A stretch of 43,189 nucleotides of DNA from Saprospiraceae bacterium (GCA_020631405.1 JAHDHH010000029.1:1-43189); one strand, 5' to 3'. Counted from the first letter of the stretch, positions 28,023-37,784 are shown. Translations and numbers: made by a program. The notes: generated from the sequence alone by a model not told the origin.

Positions 28023-28495
28023 TAGAGTGTGATATTTAGTATCTCAAACTGTATGACTCCTCCTGGTGTAGTAATCTCCGCTAAGTCACCAACCTTCTTA
28101 CCAAGTAGTCCTTCCCCAATCGGAGATGTGACAGATATTTTCTTCTCTTTCAAATTAGCTTCAGTTTCAGAGACTAGTTTATAAGTCACTTCTTTCTTAG
28201 ACCTTTTGTTCAGCAAGGTGATCTTACTGAGTATTGTTACTTTGGATGTATCAATCTGGCTCTCGTCTATTATTCTTGAATTGGCCATAACTGTCTCCAA
28301 CTCATTAATCTTCAATTCTAGCATACCTTGGGCATCCTTTGCTGCATCATATTCTGCATTCTCTGACAGATCCCCCTTCTCTCTTGCTTCACCAATAGCC
28401 TTGGCTACCTCTTGCCTTCCTACAGTTTTGAGCTCTTCTAATTCAGCTTTTAACTTATTAAATCCTTCTATTGTTAAATAACTAATCCTTGACAT
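28022..28495 (-). CDS. greA: Transcription elongation factor GreA
   Basis: 157 residues. GreA enters the RNA polymerase secondary channel and stimulates cleavage of backtracked RNA. The coiled-coil tip GDLSENAEYDAAKDAQ starts at residue 41, with Asp42 and Glu45 the catalytic acidic pair. The C-terminal FKBP-like domain has SPIGEGLLGKKVGD. First gene of a four-gene set greA-HIT-DUF2007-CAP. Its ATG lies about 15 nt after a terminator T tract. Confidence 0.97.
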   Translation of the reverse strand: MSRISYLTIEGFNKLKAELEELKTVGRQEVAKAIGEAREKGDLSENAEYDAAKDAQGMLELKINELETVMANSRIIDESQIDTSKVTILSKITLLNKRSKKEVTYKLVSETEANLKEKKISVTSPIGEGLLGKKVGDLAEITTPGGVIQFEILNITL

Positions 28496-28507
28496 ATCTG
28501 ATGTATT

Positions 28508-28547
28508 TAAAAAAATAAGACGCTTCTATCTGGTAAAAGCGTCTTAG
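28508..28547 (-). terminator. Terminator of the PorV-like gene, upstream of greA
   Basis: A 10-bp stem (TAAGACGCTT at 28516-28525 with its complement at 28537-28546) and 11-nt loop run on the minus strand into seven T then AAATAC. It lies 35 nt past the stop at 28581 and about 13 nt before the greA ATG at 28495. Confidence 0.85.
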
Positions 28548-28552
28548 TACTA

Positions 28553-28560
28553 CAAAATTA
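28553..28560 (-). promoter_or_regulatory. Possible -7 element for greA
   Basis: TAATTTTG on the minus strand fits TAnnTTTG. No TTG lies at the expected -33 distance, so the call is tentative. If real, the terminator hairpin at 28508-28547 falls between this promoter and the greA start. Confidence 0.3.
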
Positions 28561-28580
28561 GTAAAATATTAGTTCCTTGA

Positions 28581-29669
28581 CTAGAACATCACTCTCAGAC
28601 CCATATTATGAGTACCTCTGAAAGGATTTGTAGTTCTGTAGGCATAGTCTAAGCCCATTTTTGTCTTTCCTGTCTTATTGAGTTTGAATATGAAAGATGC
28701 ACCTCCTGCAAACCCAGTATAAACATTCTCTCTTCCCGTATCTTCTCCTGCTCTCAATTCGTATCTATATGCTGCTCTTAACATCAAGAAGTTTTTGAAG
28801 TTAAATTCTGCACCAACACCTATCAAGTCTCTTGAGAATGCATTAGATGTAAAGTTAGCAAGTACTGTAATAAAAGTACTCTTGTCTACCATCTCTGCTC
28901 CTTCTGCATTTGACACCTTATTCAAAAAGAAGTCATAAGACATCCCAATATTCAACAATGATGGAAGTTCGAAGCTCTTTGCTGTATTATCCACTCTGAT
29001 TTCTATTTGATTTCCTTCAAATTCATAAGGCAATCTCTTGCCTAACGCATCTCCACCAAAAGCCATCGGAGTACCTACGTTTCTTAGTGAAATACCCAAT
29101 TTGAATTCATCATTATCTCCAGATACATACTGTACCCCAGCATCAATAGCCATCCCAAATGCACTAAGTGCCGTAAGGTTCTCACTGATACCTCTGAATA
29201 AGATACCTACTGATATCCTATTGTCATAGGTGTGTGAATACCCTACTCCTAGGTTGAAAAAACTTGGTGCAAATGTACCTCCTGTTCCTGCGGGAAGGTC
29301 CTCTGTAGTAATTTCTATATCACCAAAGTTCACTGATGAAAGTGAAACTGCCCAAGCACCATTCTTCTTTCCTTTTCTTGCAAGTCCTAGTGAATTTAGC
29401 TGTACCGTTGACCCTTCAAACAATCTTGTATTAGCTACTATTAGTTCACTATCTGAAGTCATTCTTCCAATACCTGCTGGGTTTACTCTCATGGCTTCTA
29501 ACCCACTGATGAATGATGTATTCATAGAGTGGAATCCTGCACTCCTAGCCCATGGGTTGAGTAGTAATTCTCCAGCTCCACTCTCCCCCTGTCTATCTGG
29601 GTTACCAGCGTATCCAGCGCAAAGCGTGAAACAAAATATAACTGTGAGTATACGTGTAATCATATGCAT
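28581..29669 (-). CDS. PorV/PorQ-family outer-membrane protein
   Basis: 362 residues (ATG at 29669, or the second Met two codons later). It has a signal peptide (TRILTVIFCFTLCAGYAG) and a FadL-like beta-barrel. The PorV/PorQ feature is the N-terminal SFISGLEAMRVNPAGIGRM, with alternating aromatic strands to the C-terminal NMGLRVMF (terminal Phe, as in outer-membrane proteins). In the T9SS, PorV shuttles cargo on the surface and PorQ acts with PorZ; many paralogues have no assigned role. It is the last gene of a TonB receptor, secreted protein and PorV-like unit, 82 nt downstream of its neighbour. The context suggests a dedicated partner of that protein (inference). Confidence 0.8.
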   Translation of the reverse strand: MHMITRILTVIFCFTLCAGYAGNPDRQGESGAGELLLNPWARSAGFHSMNTSFISGLEAMRVNPAGIGRMTSDSELIVANTRLFEGSTVQLNSLGLARKGKKNGAWAVSLSSVNFGDIEITTEDLPAGTGGTFAPSFFNLGVGYSHTYDNRISVGILFRGISENLTALSAFGMAIDAGVQYVSGDNDEFKLGISLRNVGTPMAFGGDALGKRLPYEFEGNQIEIRVDNTAKSFELPSLLNIGMSYDFFLNKVSNAEGAEMVDKSTFITVLANFTSNAFSRDLIGVGAEFNFKNFLMLRAAYRYELRAGEDTGRENVYTGFAGGASFIFKLNKTGKTKMGLDYAYRTTNPFRGTHNMGLRVMF

Positions 29670-29703
29670 TGATTAAAAGATGTATTCAATATTTATTTGA
29701 GTG

Positions 29704-29733
29704 ATGACAGACTAGGTTACCCTAGTCTGTCAT
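29704..29733 (-). other. Long hairpin between the secreted protein and PorV-like genes
   Basis: A 13-bp perfect stem (ATGACAGACTAGG at 29704-29716 with its complement at 29721-29733) closes on a 4-nt loop. On the minus strand it is followed by CACTCAAATAAATA, without a T tract. It is therefore a poor terminator and may instead stabilise the 3' end or adjust the ratio of the two transcripts. Confidence 0.6.
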
Positions 29734-29751
29734 TATTGCTATTTGTATTTA

Positions 29752-32700
29752 TTATAATCCAGATGGATCGAACTTTCTATTTACTCCGAACCATTTAATG
29801 GTAGTCTCTGTACCCAAGTCAATAGCATTGATATGGATAAGATACACTCCAGAAGCTACAGGAATACCTGCATAATTCTTAAGATCCCATTCTAAGTCTG
29901 GTACAATTTGAGTATTCTTTACTCCATCATCAATAGGATTAACACTGATTTGCTCGTCTCTATTAAACTGTCTAACGAACTTACCATCAAGTGTGTAGAT
30001 TGTAACATCTGCTCTAGCTGGTAGATTTGTAATTTTGATTTCAGTAGTAAACTGTGATCCCTCATATGAACTAAATCCATAGTAAGGATTAGGCACTGCT
30101 CTTACATTAGATAGTACGTCATCCACTTCTTCACTTGTGAGCTCAGTAGTTTGCAATCCTCTAATTTCAAACTCATACTTAGGATTACCTCCATCAGTAG
30201 TACATCCCAATAAGTCATCAATATCAAACAATCTCTCTAAGTTGTATGGGTTTTGAACTCTGATCTTAGCAGTTAAGTCGTTTGGAATCACACCATCAGC
30301 ATAAGAGTTTAAGCTTACACCGGTAGGCATTATTGGCATACATGCCCATGTTACTGACTTAAATACTTGAGCAATCTGTACAGGGTTTGCCGAACTCAAC
30401 AAATTTCTTATTTCATTACACCCATCGTACTCTGTTCTACTCACGTAGAAGAACTGATTTCCACCCACTACAAATGCCTCAAGGCTTGTTGGTGTATCAC
30501 CAGTAATAAGTTCTGGTATAATCAAATCAGAAGTAGGGTTCCACATCATATCAGCTCCATAAGGACTACTAATAAATCCAGCATCTACATAGTCTTGGTC
30601 ATAGATTGAGTTTTCTCCAAAGAAGATATTCAATCGCTTACCAGTCTCTACATCTACTGCATATCCTGGGAACCAAGACATACCAGTTCCGTCACCATCT
30701 GGAGATCCATTTTGATCAATTGATGCTCCTGTTCTCATTTCTAGCATTCTTCTACCATCAGTAGTTTGCTCGCCTCCTGCTGTATAATCTTCAGATGCAG
30801 TCTCAACTACAATACACCTAGACCACTTAGACTTATCAGATGTGAATACGATGTCAACATTATTCAGTCTATCTAGACCGTTGTCACTTCCTGTACCCCT
30901 AATCAGACTATGCAAGTTTCCTCTATTGAAGGCTGGAGTCACGTGAACAGTCACTAAGTCTTCAGCTCTTGGGCTACCATCAGCAAGAAACATTGGATAG
31001 AAAAATCTATTGCCAAATCCACTGAATGCTTGAGGTCTGTCTAGGTCTTCGTCTATTTCTCCAGTTCTAGTTGCTATGAAGTTGAATACTCTGTCAAGAC
31101 CAAATAGTCCATCACCATTAAATCTAGTATCATCATCTTGAACTGCATTGAACCAGTTGATTCCATTTGGATTAGCATATTCAAGACTTGTTCCGATGGT
31201 ACCATTATCCTCAGTAAACACTGTACCTGGCTCTCCTACTTGATTGATGTTCATAGAAAATCCAAATTCAGGGACTATCTGTTCCTTTACCTCCGATATC
31301 GGCTGCTTAGAAGTAACTATCTGTCCAGTCTCTATATTGGTTAGTCTCCAAGTTGCATCTTCTTCTAGTCCACAAGTGACTTCATCAAAATCACCTAATA
31401 TCTCCAATGAATAAATTCCATCTACTACTTCTAGCGGATTGTAGACATTGACATCAATCGGTCCTGCTCCTTGTCTATATACTAATCTATCTACTGAGTT
31501 ATTAGCAATAATCTCATCATACATAGTATCATCCAACTCCAAGAATACTCCTGGACTACCAGCTCCATCTAACCTAGTGATAACTGGACCGTCGCCATAG
31601 GCAGCATTAAGGTTGTCATAGACTATTGGTCTAGGGACTCCTGTGTATGACTGAATATTTCTTCTTCCTTCAAGGTATGTAGTCGCTTGACCAAGACCTG
31701 TTTGAGGATCAAATATTGTATGATTATTAGAACCATAAGCCACTGCACTGAAGTAGTAAGGTTTATGATTGACAAGTCTTGCATCACCATCGGCGAATCT
31801 ATCAGTCACCACTTGGAAGGTAGTACTAACTCCAGCATCAGCTCCATCCACCATCTCTTCGAATGTATAGAATGTTGCTTCAACCTGATCATTAGGGTCT
31901 TTAAATGAATCCCAATTATACAGTTTAGTTATACCGTTCTTAATATCTACCTGTGCTATTTCAACTGCCTTCTCAATATCATCGTACTCACTAGCTGATA
32001 CATTTGCATTCACCAATTGGTATATTCTATACCCTTCGAATTCGTAATTAGGATCAACAATAGAATCTGCAGCGAAAATATCTCTCTCTTCATATCCTAG
32101 GTTGCTATTGTTAGACAATACCTCATCATTGGTCAATACAAGGATAAGCTCTCTGTCTAATTCTATAATACTCACATCAGGTGCATCTGGCCCATCAATA
32201 AAGTTGAAACAGTTGTCAAACAAAGCCTGTGCTAAATCATCAGCCTTCTGTAATCTACTGATATCAGGACAAGGGTAGTTTAAGTTTGGCACCCAAACAG
32301 CTCCAACGATGAGCTCGTTAGTAGCGTTTGGTTTCAATATGAAAGGTCCACTCGCCTGTAGGGTTCTTCTATCACCGAAGGGTAGGTTAGCAGTACACAT
32401 TGACCAATCATTAACGGTAGCCTTATTAGGGTCAGATGGGAATGCAAAGTTTATAGAATCTTGGCTTCCTGGATTGTATCCTGATCCTCCATAAGTCAAT
32501 GGAGTTCCATCGATCCATATTGACTGTAAGTAATTGTAGTAATCTTGAGCTACATCTGGGTCACCTGTAGCAGGGTCTGGTGCTAAGTCACTTCTGTTGT
32601 AATACATGAATGATGACATACCTAACTCAATAAACACATCAATATTCTGATCTCCTAATTGGATGTTTTTCACCCATATCGTGTCACCTACCTCATAGAC

Positions 32701-33927
32701 ACTCTCGTCAAATGAATCAGACTTTTTTAATACTACTAACTCTCCTTCTCCCTCAGCAACTATTTGCTTTGGTCCTAGAGGTCCTCTAAAGTAATCAGTA
32801 CCGATAATTGGCACATCGTTTCCATAAGTAAGAGCTCCTGTTGTACAGGTAGTACCTGCATCTCCATCTACTGCATCTTCATTATAGGTATAGGCAAGAC
32901 TTCTCTCAACATCACAACCTACAAAATCATCTTCAGAACAACCCAAATCTGGATCCACCCACATTGCAAAGTAGGTATCTCTAAGATCATCCTTACCCCT
33001 GTTAATTAACTTGTATCTCATGAAGGTCATATCATTGACCTCATCATTACTTTGGTAGGCAAAAGACTGCACTTGGACTTCCATCTGCATCTGTAATTCA
33101 CCTCGTGACAACCCGTGAGGTGCACCGGCATCATTGTAGATCCAAAATATCATTTGATCTGGGACTAACTCTTTCGCCTCAGCCCTTGTTTCTGGAAAAC
33201 ATCCTCTAATTTCAATGATTGGGAAGTCACCTTGACACGGATCATATCCATCTCCATCTTCATCCCAGAATGCTCCTAATCCTTGGCCGGTATTAGGCAG
33301 GTCAAATGGATAGTAATCAGTAAAGTATGGGTTGCCATTTGCTGCCCATTGCTTCAGTCCATCAGGTATTGAATCACAATCTAAATCTTCGCCAGTTTCG
33401 ATTGATTTGTCATAAAGTGCAATAGCAAGATTGATATCTGATCCTAGTACTTCGTAGAATCTATCCCAATCTCTACATATCTCTAAGTCAGTTTGACCTT
33501 CTTCGATATCATTGTTGGTATCAGTATCAAGAGGTCCAGGGAAGAAATCCACACCTGGGTTTCTGTACGTACTGGCTGCTACTTTTAAGTTTCCTGATTG
33601 ATCGACTCCACCTAACCAAACTCCACCTGCGAAGATTGATGATACTTCAGGATCGTCAGATCCTGGAGCTGGAGCAGGGACAATGTATTGACCTTCACTC
33701 TGTCCATCCCACCAGATGTCACCACCAACTAAGAGTCTAGCTCTTACATTGTTGATATCCTGAAAGATTTGTGTTTCTGAGGGTACACAATCTTCTCTAA
33801 AATTAACTTGATCGTTCTTTGTTGTATTTCCTTTCTCGCGAGTTTCTGGATTTATCCATGCGAAGGCAGATACACTTATCATAAGTAGACCTACAATCCC
33901 AAAAATCCTTGTTTGAAATGTATTCAT
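29752..33927 (-). CDS. Large secreted protein with T9SS/FlgD-like C-terminal domain
   Basis: 1391 residues with a signal peptide (RIFGIVGLLMISVSAFA). The N-terminal part has VRARLLVGGDIWWDG and IFAGGVWLGGVD, found in a family of very large Bacteroidota surface proteins. The body is rich in Asp/Asn and Cys, including WDEDGDGYDPCQGDF, which looks like a Ca2+-binding loop. The C-terminus (about 1280-1391) has NVRAVPNPYYGFSSYE, VTIYTLDGKFVRQF and PVASGVYLIHINA, a sorting-domain-like or FlgD-like Ig fold. It lacks the classical final Lys-rich strand, so export by the T9SS is probable but not certain. It starts 43 nt after the TonB receptor gene and is probably co-transcribed. No enzymatic motif is visible. 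Confidence 0.7.
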   Translation of the reverse strand: MNTFQTRIFGIVGLLMISVSAFAWINPETREKGNTTKNDQVNFREDCVPSETQIFQDINNVRARLLVGGDIWWDGQSEGQYIVPAPAPGSDDPEVSSIFAGGVWLGGVDQSGNLKVAASTYRNPGVDFFPGPLDTDTNNDIEEGQTDLEICRDWDRFYEVLGSDINLAIALYDKSIETGEDLDCDSIPDGLKQWAANGNPYFTDYYPFDLPNTGQGLGAFWDEDGDGYDPCQGDFPIIEIRGCFPETRAEAKELVPDQMIFWIYNDAGAPHGLSRGELQMQMEVQVQSFAYQSNDEVNDMTFMRYKLINRGKDDLRDTYFAMWVDPDLGCSEDDFVGCDVERSLAYTYNEDAVDGDAGTTCTTGALTYGNDVPIIGTDYFRGPLGPKQIVAEGEGELVVLKKSDSFDESVYEVGDTIWVKNIQLGDQNIDVFIELGMSSFMYYNRSDLAPDPATGDPDVAQDYYNYLQSIWIDGTPLTYGGSGYNPGSQDSINFAFPSDPNKATVNDWSMCTANLPFGDRRTLQASGPFILKPNATNELIVGAVWVPNLNYPCPDISRLQKADDLAQALFDNCFNFIDGPDAPDVSIIELDRELILVLTNDEVLSNNSNLGYEERDIFAADSIVDPNYEFEGYRIYQLVNANVSASEYDDIEKAVEIAQVDIKNGITKLYNWDSFKDPNDQVEATFYTFEEMVDGADAGVSTTFQVVTDRFADGDARLVNHKPYYFSAVAYGSNNHTIFDPQTGLGQATTYLEGRRNIQSYTGVPRPIVYDNLNAAYGDGPVITRLDGAGSPGVFLELDDTMYDEIIANNSVDRLVYRQGAGPIDVNVYNPLEVVDGIYSLEILGDFDEVTCGLEEDATWRLTNIETGQIVTSKQPISEVKEQIVPEFGFSMNINQVGEPGTVFTEDNGTIGTSLEYANPNGINWFNAVQDDDTRFNGDGLFGLDRVFNFIATRTGEIDEDLDRPQAFSGFGNRFFYPMFLADGSPRAEDLVTVHVTPAFNRGNLHSLIRGTGSDNGLDRLNNVDIVFTSDKSKWSRCIVVETASEDYTAGGEQTTDGRRMLEMRTGASIDQNGSPDGDGTGMSWFPGYAVDVETGKRLNIFFGENSIYDQDYVDAGFISSPYGADMMWNPTSDLIIPELITGDTPTSLEAFVVGGNQFFYVSRTEYDGCNEIRNLLSSANPVQIAQVFKSVTWACMPIMPTGVSLNSYADGVIPNDLTAKIRVQNPYNLERLFDIDDLLGCTTDGGNPKYEFEIRGLQTTELTSEEVDDVLSNVRAVPNPYYGFSSYEGSQFTTEIKITNLPARADVTIYTLDGKFVRQFNRDEQISVNPIDDGVKNTQIVPDLEWDLKNYAGIPVASGVYLIHINAIDLGTETTIKWFGVNRKFDPSGL

Positions 33928-33970
33928 ATTTGAAAGGTTTTTATGCTTTAGTTGTTATTGGAATTATCTC

Positions 33971-36900
33971 TTAAAAATCAAAAATTACACCTAAGTAAAT
34001 TCTTCTTGGCGCTGCAAAAAAGTCAGGATCTAGAAGTCTCCATTGGTACGAAGCCAAGAACCCATCTACATCTCTACCACTTTGCTCAATAGATGATAAT
34101 CTATCTGCTCCAAAACTTGTCAACAAGTATCCATCATCGTCTGCACTCTGTGTTACATTATACACATCTACGATGTTTCTTGTATTGAATAAGTTTTCGA
34201 ATCTCAAGTACACATTGGCATTTAGTGATCGCTTTGACTCTTCACTAAATGAAAAGCTCAGCTGCTTATCTAATCTTACATCAGTATTGAATAACCATGG
34301 TAGTCTAGAACCATTAATATTCACAATTCCTGATTGAGAATACTCTTGTTGGACTTGTGAGAATAGAGAGTATGGTCTACCTGAAACAGCAGTAATGATG
34401 AAGTTAGCTCCTGCATTTGCAAAGATATCCTTACCTCCAATTGTAGGACCCGTGTAGGCTTTACCATCAGCATATCTATAATCTAAGCTCAAGTTGATTC
34501 TATGTCTCTCATCATATGAGAATGGGAATAACTCTCTGATGATACCTCTAGAGTTCAATCCTCTTCCTGAGTTAGCATCTGACCCTGATCCATTAGCAAA
34601 CTGCAATGTATAGTTAGCCTTTAATGTTAAGTTACCAGTTCTTCTTAAGTCATATCCGAATGAAAATCCTTTGACAGTACCAAAGTCTATATTTCCAAAC
34701 GTCTCGTAGTTACCTACAATTGGCACGTTAGAAATAATCTGTCTCTGAATCATATCTCTCAACTCCTTATAGTAAGCTGACACCTTGATCGCAGATGTAT
34801 TCGATATTTTTTGTTGGAATCCAACTTCATAGTCAATTGTCTTCTCTGGCTTCAAGTTAGGATTACCTGCTACATCAAATTCAGAACTAAATCTGGTTTG
34901 CTGCGATGTGAAGTAGTAATAGTTTAGTGCTGTACTTTCTGTATTACTAGGTGGTCTCTGCACTAATACATCGTAGTGAGCAAAGAAACCTGCTTCTTCA
35001 GATATCGGGAATGAGAACGCTAATCTAGGCATGACATTAAACTGAGCTTCGTAATCCTCAAACGATGTATTCGGATCAAAGTCTTGTGTCAATATATCTC
35101 TGAGTCTATCATCCTTCTCCTTATATGATGGTGTGATGATTGAACCACTGAACAATGCACTTGGATTGTTTACTGCTGTACCATTTGGTGTAAACCATTG
35201 ATCGTCCTGTCTGTAGGCTAGTACATCTGTACCGCCATCATCCTTGAGATAGACTTTGTAATCATCACCAATAGTACTAGCTCTTCCAACATCTGGATTA
35301 TTAGTATGGAAGACATCAGCAGTTTCAATTTCATAAAGTGAGTACTCATCCTTTAGCACCTTAGTATTGGCGTCAAAGTAATCTACCCTCACCCCTGCTC
35401 TAAATATGATATCTCTAAACTTGAACCTATCTTGAATATACCCAGCTGCATAGACTGGCTGCAATGGCGCTACATTAAATGTTCTCACTCCATTCTCATC
35501 AACTCCAGTAAAGAATTCGTCGAATGTTACATTGTTAGGGAGCTTATTACCTTGGTAATCATATCCGAAGTAATTCATGTCTAGATTTCTATCCAAGATC
35601 AACTCACCAGGAGCAAATAAATCCAGAGACATTTGGCTTGGTAATAGTCCATCTGTATTGACATAATTATTGAGTGACGGGTCTACCCCTTCTAACTCTC
35701 TTACCCTTCTAAAGAAATATAAATCTGGGAAGTCATCAGGAATAATACTTGTTTGATATTGATTAAATGTTTGTCCAAACTGTTCAAACGTTCCAATGAC
35801 CTGACTAGTATCTACACCAAAAATGTGTCTATTTGCTGCTTGTCTAGCAGTTTCCCAAATTGATCCAGGTAGTATATCATATACTCTTCTTACTCTCTGC
35901 TCGTACATGAATCCGAATTGGATGTTGTGCTTTCCTTTGTCTGCTCCAGCTGGAACGATATCAAATCCACTTGTCACATTTAGTGTATAGATATCAGTTT
36001 CTCCTTTAAAAAATCTGTTATACACCTGTCCGACATTGTGGTGAATACCCCACACATCTCTATAGTCTGGATCGTTAAATCCATTTTGTGGCAACTGAGA
36101 AGCTGAGTTAATTAATGCAAGTGTTGGGTTGATGTCTAAGTTTGGTTGGAACTCTCCGATAGTTGGAGCATATCCTTGGTGTCTAAATGGAATACCTCCT
36201 AACAAAATATCATCTGGACTAGGATCTCCAGTCACTATTGATGCTACTGGCTGCCAATCTCTTGGTGTATTACCATAATATCCGTAGTTAAATAAGTTAT
36301 CCTCATGGATAAGGTCTTCATTACTCACTCTTGACTCTTCCACTCCGAATTGTAGCATATAGTATGCATTCTGGATAAGTGATGTATTAGCCCCTTCTTC
36401 TCCTTGCCCATAAGCCTGGCGTCCTAGTTTATGTCTAAATCTAACATTTGCTCTATATCCATCTCTATACTCATATGGATTTCTTGTATAGTTTAATAAT
36501 GACCAAGCTTCACCTCTATCATTTGATCTACTTGTTCTAGAGAATGGAGTAAACCTATCAGTATTATTAAACACACCTCCTGACAAGGTCATATCGATAT
36601 TCTGGCTAAATCTAGCATCAACCTTAAGACTGACATTGTAATCTATTTCTCTTTCATTTGGTGCTGCCTTAAGTGGGTCTCCCACTGATGCCAATGAAAG
36701 TGTATCTGCTCTAGGGAATGAAGTCTCTCCAATTGTAAATAATGGATCTGCTTCTAGGTCAGCAATTCTGTCTTCACTGAGTCTGTAGTGTCCAGTAAAT
36801 GCTGGTCTATCATCTTCTCTAAGTCTATACTGTCCTGACAATCTAAACCCTAAGACTGATTCACCTGCCTTGTTCTTAACCAAAGGTCCACTTAAGTTAG

Positions 36901-37657
36901 CTGACGCTAGGTTATATCCAAATGCATCTAAAAATTGAGACGTTTCTAACTCGAATCCTCCTGTAAAATTCTTAGAAGGACCCTTAGTTGTAATTGAGAT
37001 TACCCCTCCAGTCACGTCACCATACTTAGCTTCGATACCACCAGTGACAACTTGTAGTTGCTCTATTTCTGTCTGTGGGATAAGGTTAGCTGCATTAGCT
37101 CCAGTGACTCTTACTCCATCAATGTAGTAGTAGGTTGCATTGTTTCTTGATCCTCTAATACTGATATCTTCACCATTGACTGATGAAAGACCAGCCGTAG
37201 TTGCAGCCATTGCTGAGATATTCTTAGTTGGTAGCGCCTTGATAGCGTCTGCTGTCAGTACCCCACCTTGAGAAGTCTCATCTATATTAATCAAAGGCAC
37301 CGTGTATCCAACGATAATAACCTCATCTAATACCTCACCTTCTTCTTGAAGTTCGAAGTTTAGACTATTTACCTTATCCGCGTTGACTTGCACACCAGTA
37401 ATTCTAGATGTAGCATAACCAAGAAACTTAGCCTCTACATCATAAGTACCAGGATCGATATTAGAGAATGTATAGTTTCCATCAAAGTCGGTATCTGTAC
37501 CTGTGATGAGGACACCATTCTTATATAATGCGACTGTGGCGAAAGGTATAGTCTCCGTAGAGCCTTGGTCTATCACCTTTCCTTCGAGTGCTGTCTGCGA
37601 GAGTAAAATGCTAAACGTACCACATAGTAAGGTCAGCGTAAGTAAAATTCTTGCCAT
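33971..37657 (-). CDS. TonB-dependent outer-membrane receptor with carboxypeptidase-regulatory-like N-terminal domain
   Basis: 1228 residues. After a signal peptide (1-20, ending LLSQ) a carboxypeptidase-regulatory-like domain covers about 22-105 (GKVIDQGSTETIPFATVALY). A TonB-box-like VLDEVIIVGY follows (109-118), then the plug (about 125-226: ALPTKNISAMAATTAGL, ISIRGSRNNATYYYIDGVRV, GGVISITTKGP). The rest is a large beta-barrel ending in FDF. No SusD-type partner gene is adjacent; instead a secreted protein and a PorV-like protein follow. The cargo is unknown. The promoter at 37700-37730 gives a leader of about 40 nt. Confidence 0.92.
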   Translation of the reverse strand: MARILLTLTLLCGTFSILLSQTALEGKVIDQGSTETIPFATVALYKNGVLITGTDTDFDGNYTFSNIDPGTYDVEAKFLGYATSRITGVQVNADKVNSLNFELQEEGEVLDEVIIVGYTVPLINIDETSQGGVLTADAIKALPTKNISAMAATTAGLSSVNGEDISIRGSRNNATYYYIDGVRVTGANAANLIPQTEIEQLQVVTGGIEAKYGDVTGGVISITTKGPSKNFTGGFELETSQFLDAFGYNLASANLSGPLVKNKAGESVLGFRLSGQYRLREDDRPAFTGHYRLSEDRIADLEADPLFTIGETSFPRADTLSLASVGDPLKAAPNEREIDYNVSLKVDARFSQNIDMTLSGGVFNNTDRFTPFSRTSRSNDRGEAWSLLNYTRNPYEYRDGYRANVRFRHKLGRQAYGQGEEGANTSLIQNAYYMLQFGVEESRVSNEDLIHEDNLFNYGYYGNTPRDWQPVASIVTGDPSPDDILLGGIPFRHQGYAPTIGEFQPNLDINPTLALINSASQLPQNGFNDPDYRDVWGIHHNVGQVYNRFFKGETDIYTLNVTSGFDIVPAGADKGKHNIQFGFMYEQRVRRVYDILPGSIWETARQAANRHIFGVDTSQVIGTFEQFGQTFNQYQTSIIPDDFPDLYFFRRVRELEGVDPSLNNYVNTDGLLPSQMSLDLFAPGELILDRNLDMNYFGYDYQGNKLPNNVTFDEFFTGVDENGVRTFNVAPLQPVYAAGYIQDRFKFRDIIFRAGVRVDYFDANTKVLKDEYSLYEIETADVFHTNNPDVGRASTIGDDYKVYLKDDGGTDVLAYRQDDQWFTPNGTAVNNPSALFSGSIITPSYKEKDDRLRDILTQDFDPNTSFEDYEAQFNVMPRLAFSFPISEEAGFFAHYDVLVQRPPSNTESTALNYYYFTSQQTRFSSEFDVAGNPNLKPEKTIDYEVGFQQKISNTSAIKVSAYYKELRDMIQRQIISNVPIVGNYETFGNIDFGTVKGFSFGYDLRRTGNLTLKANYTLQFANGSGSDANSGRGLNSRGIIRELFPFSYDERHRINLSLDYRYADGKAYTGPTIGGKDIFANAGANFIITAVSGRPYSLFSQVQQEYSQSGIVNINGSRLPWLFNTDVRLDKQLSFSFSEESKRSLNANVYLRFENLFNTRNIVDVYNVTQSADDDGYLLTSFGADRLSSIEQSGRDVDGFLASYQWRLLDPDFFAAPRRIYLGVIFDF

Positions 37658-37699
37658 ATCGCTTGTTTAATGTTTTCAAAAAATCATTGCAAAAGTCCA

Positions 37700-37730
37700 C
37701 AATGTTACTAAAATATAATCTACTGTTCAA
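37700..37730 (-). promoter_or_regulatory. Promoter of the TonB receptor unit
   Basis: On the minus strand a TTG (37728-37730), a 20-nt spacer and TAACATTG (37700-37707) match TTG/TAnnTTTG with one mismatch. An 11-nt sequence GATTTTTTGAA covering the -33 site occurs again at 37675-37685 in the same orientation, in the leader. Confidence 0.45.
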
Positions 37731-37784
37731 AAAATCGTTTAACACAATATTAACAAAAGCCATTTTTAACACCCCTAGTATTCA

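Noticed and set aside
29704-29733. Hairpin taken as an intrinsic terminator
   Set aside because: No T tract follows on the minus strand and the downstream PorV-like gene has no clear promoter, so I list it only as a hairpin.
33971-37657. Receptor as SusC of a polysaccharide-utilisation locus
   Set aside because: No SusD-like gene or glycan enzymes are adjacent, and the following genes are of other families.
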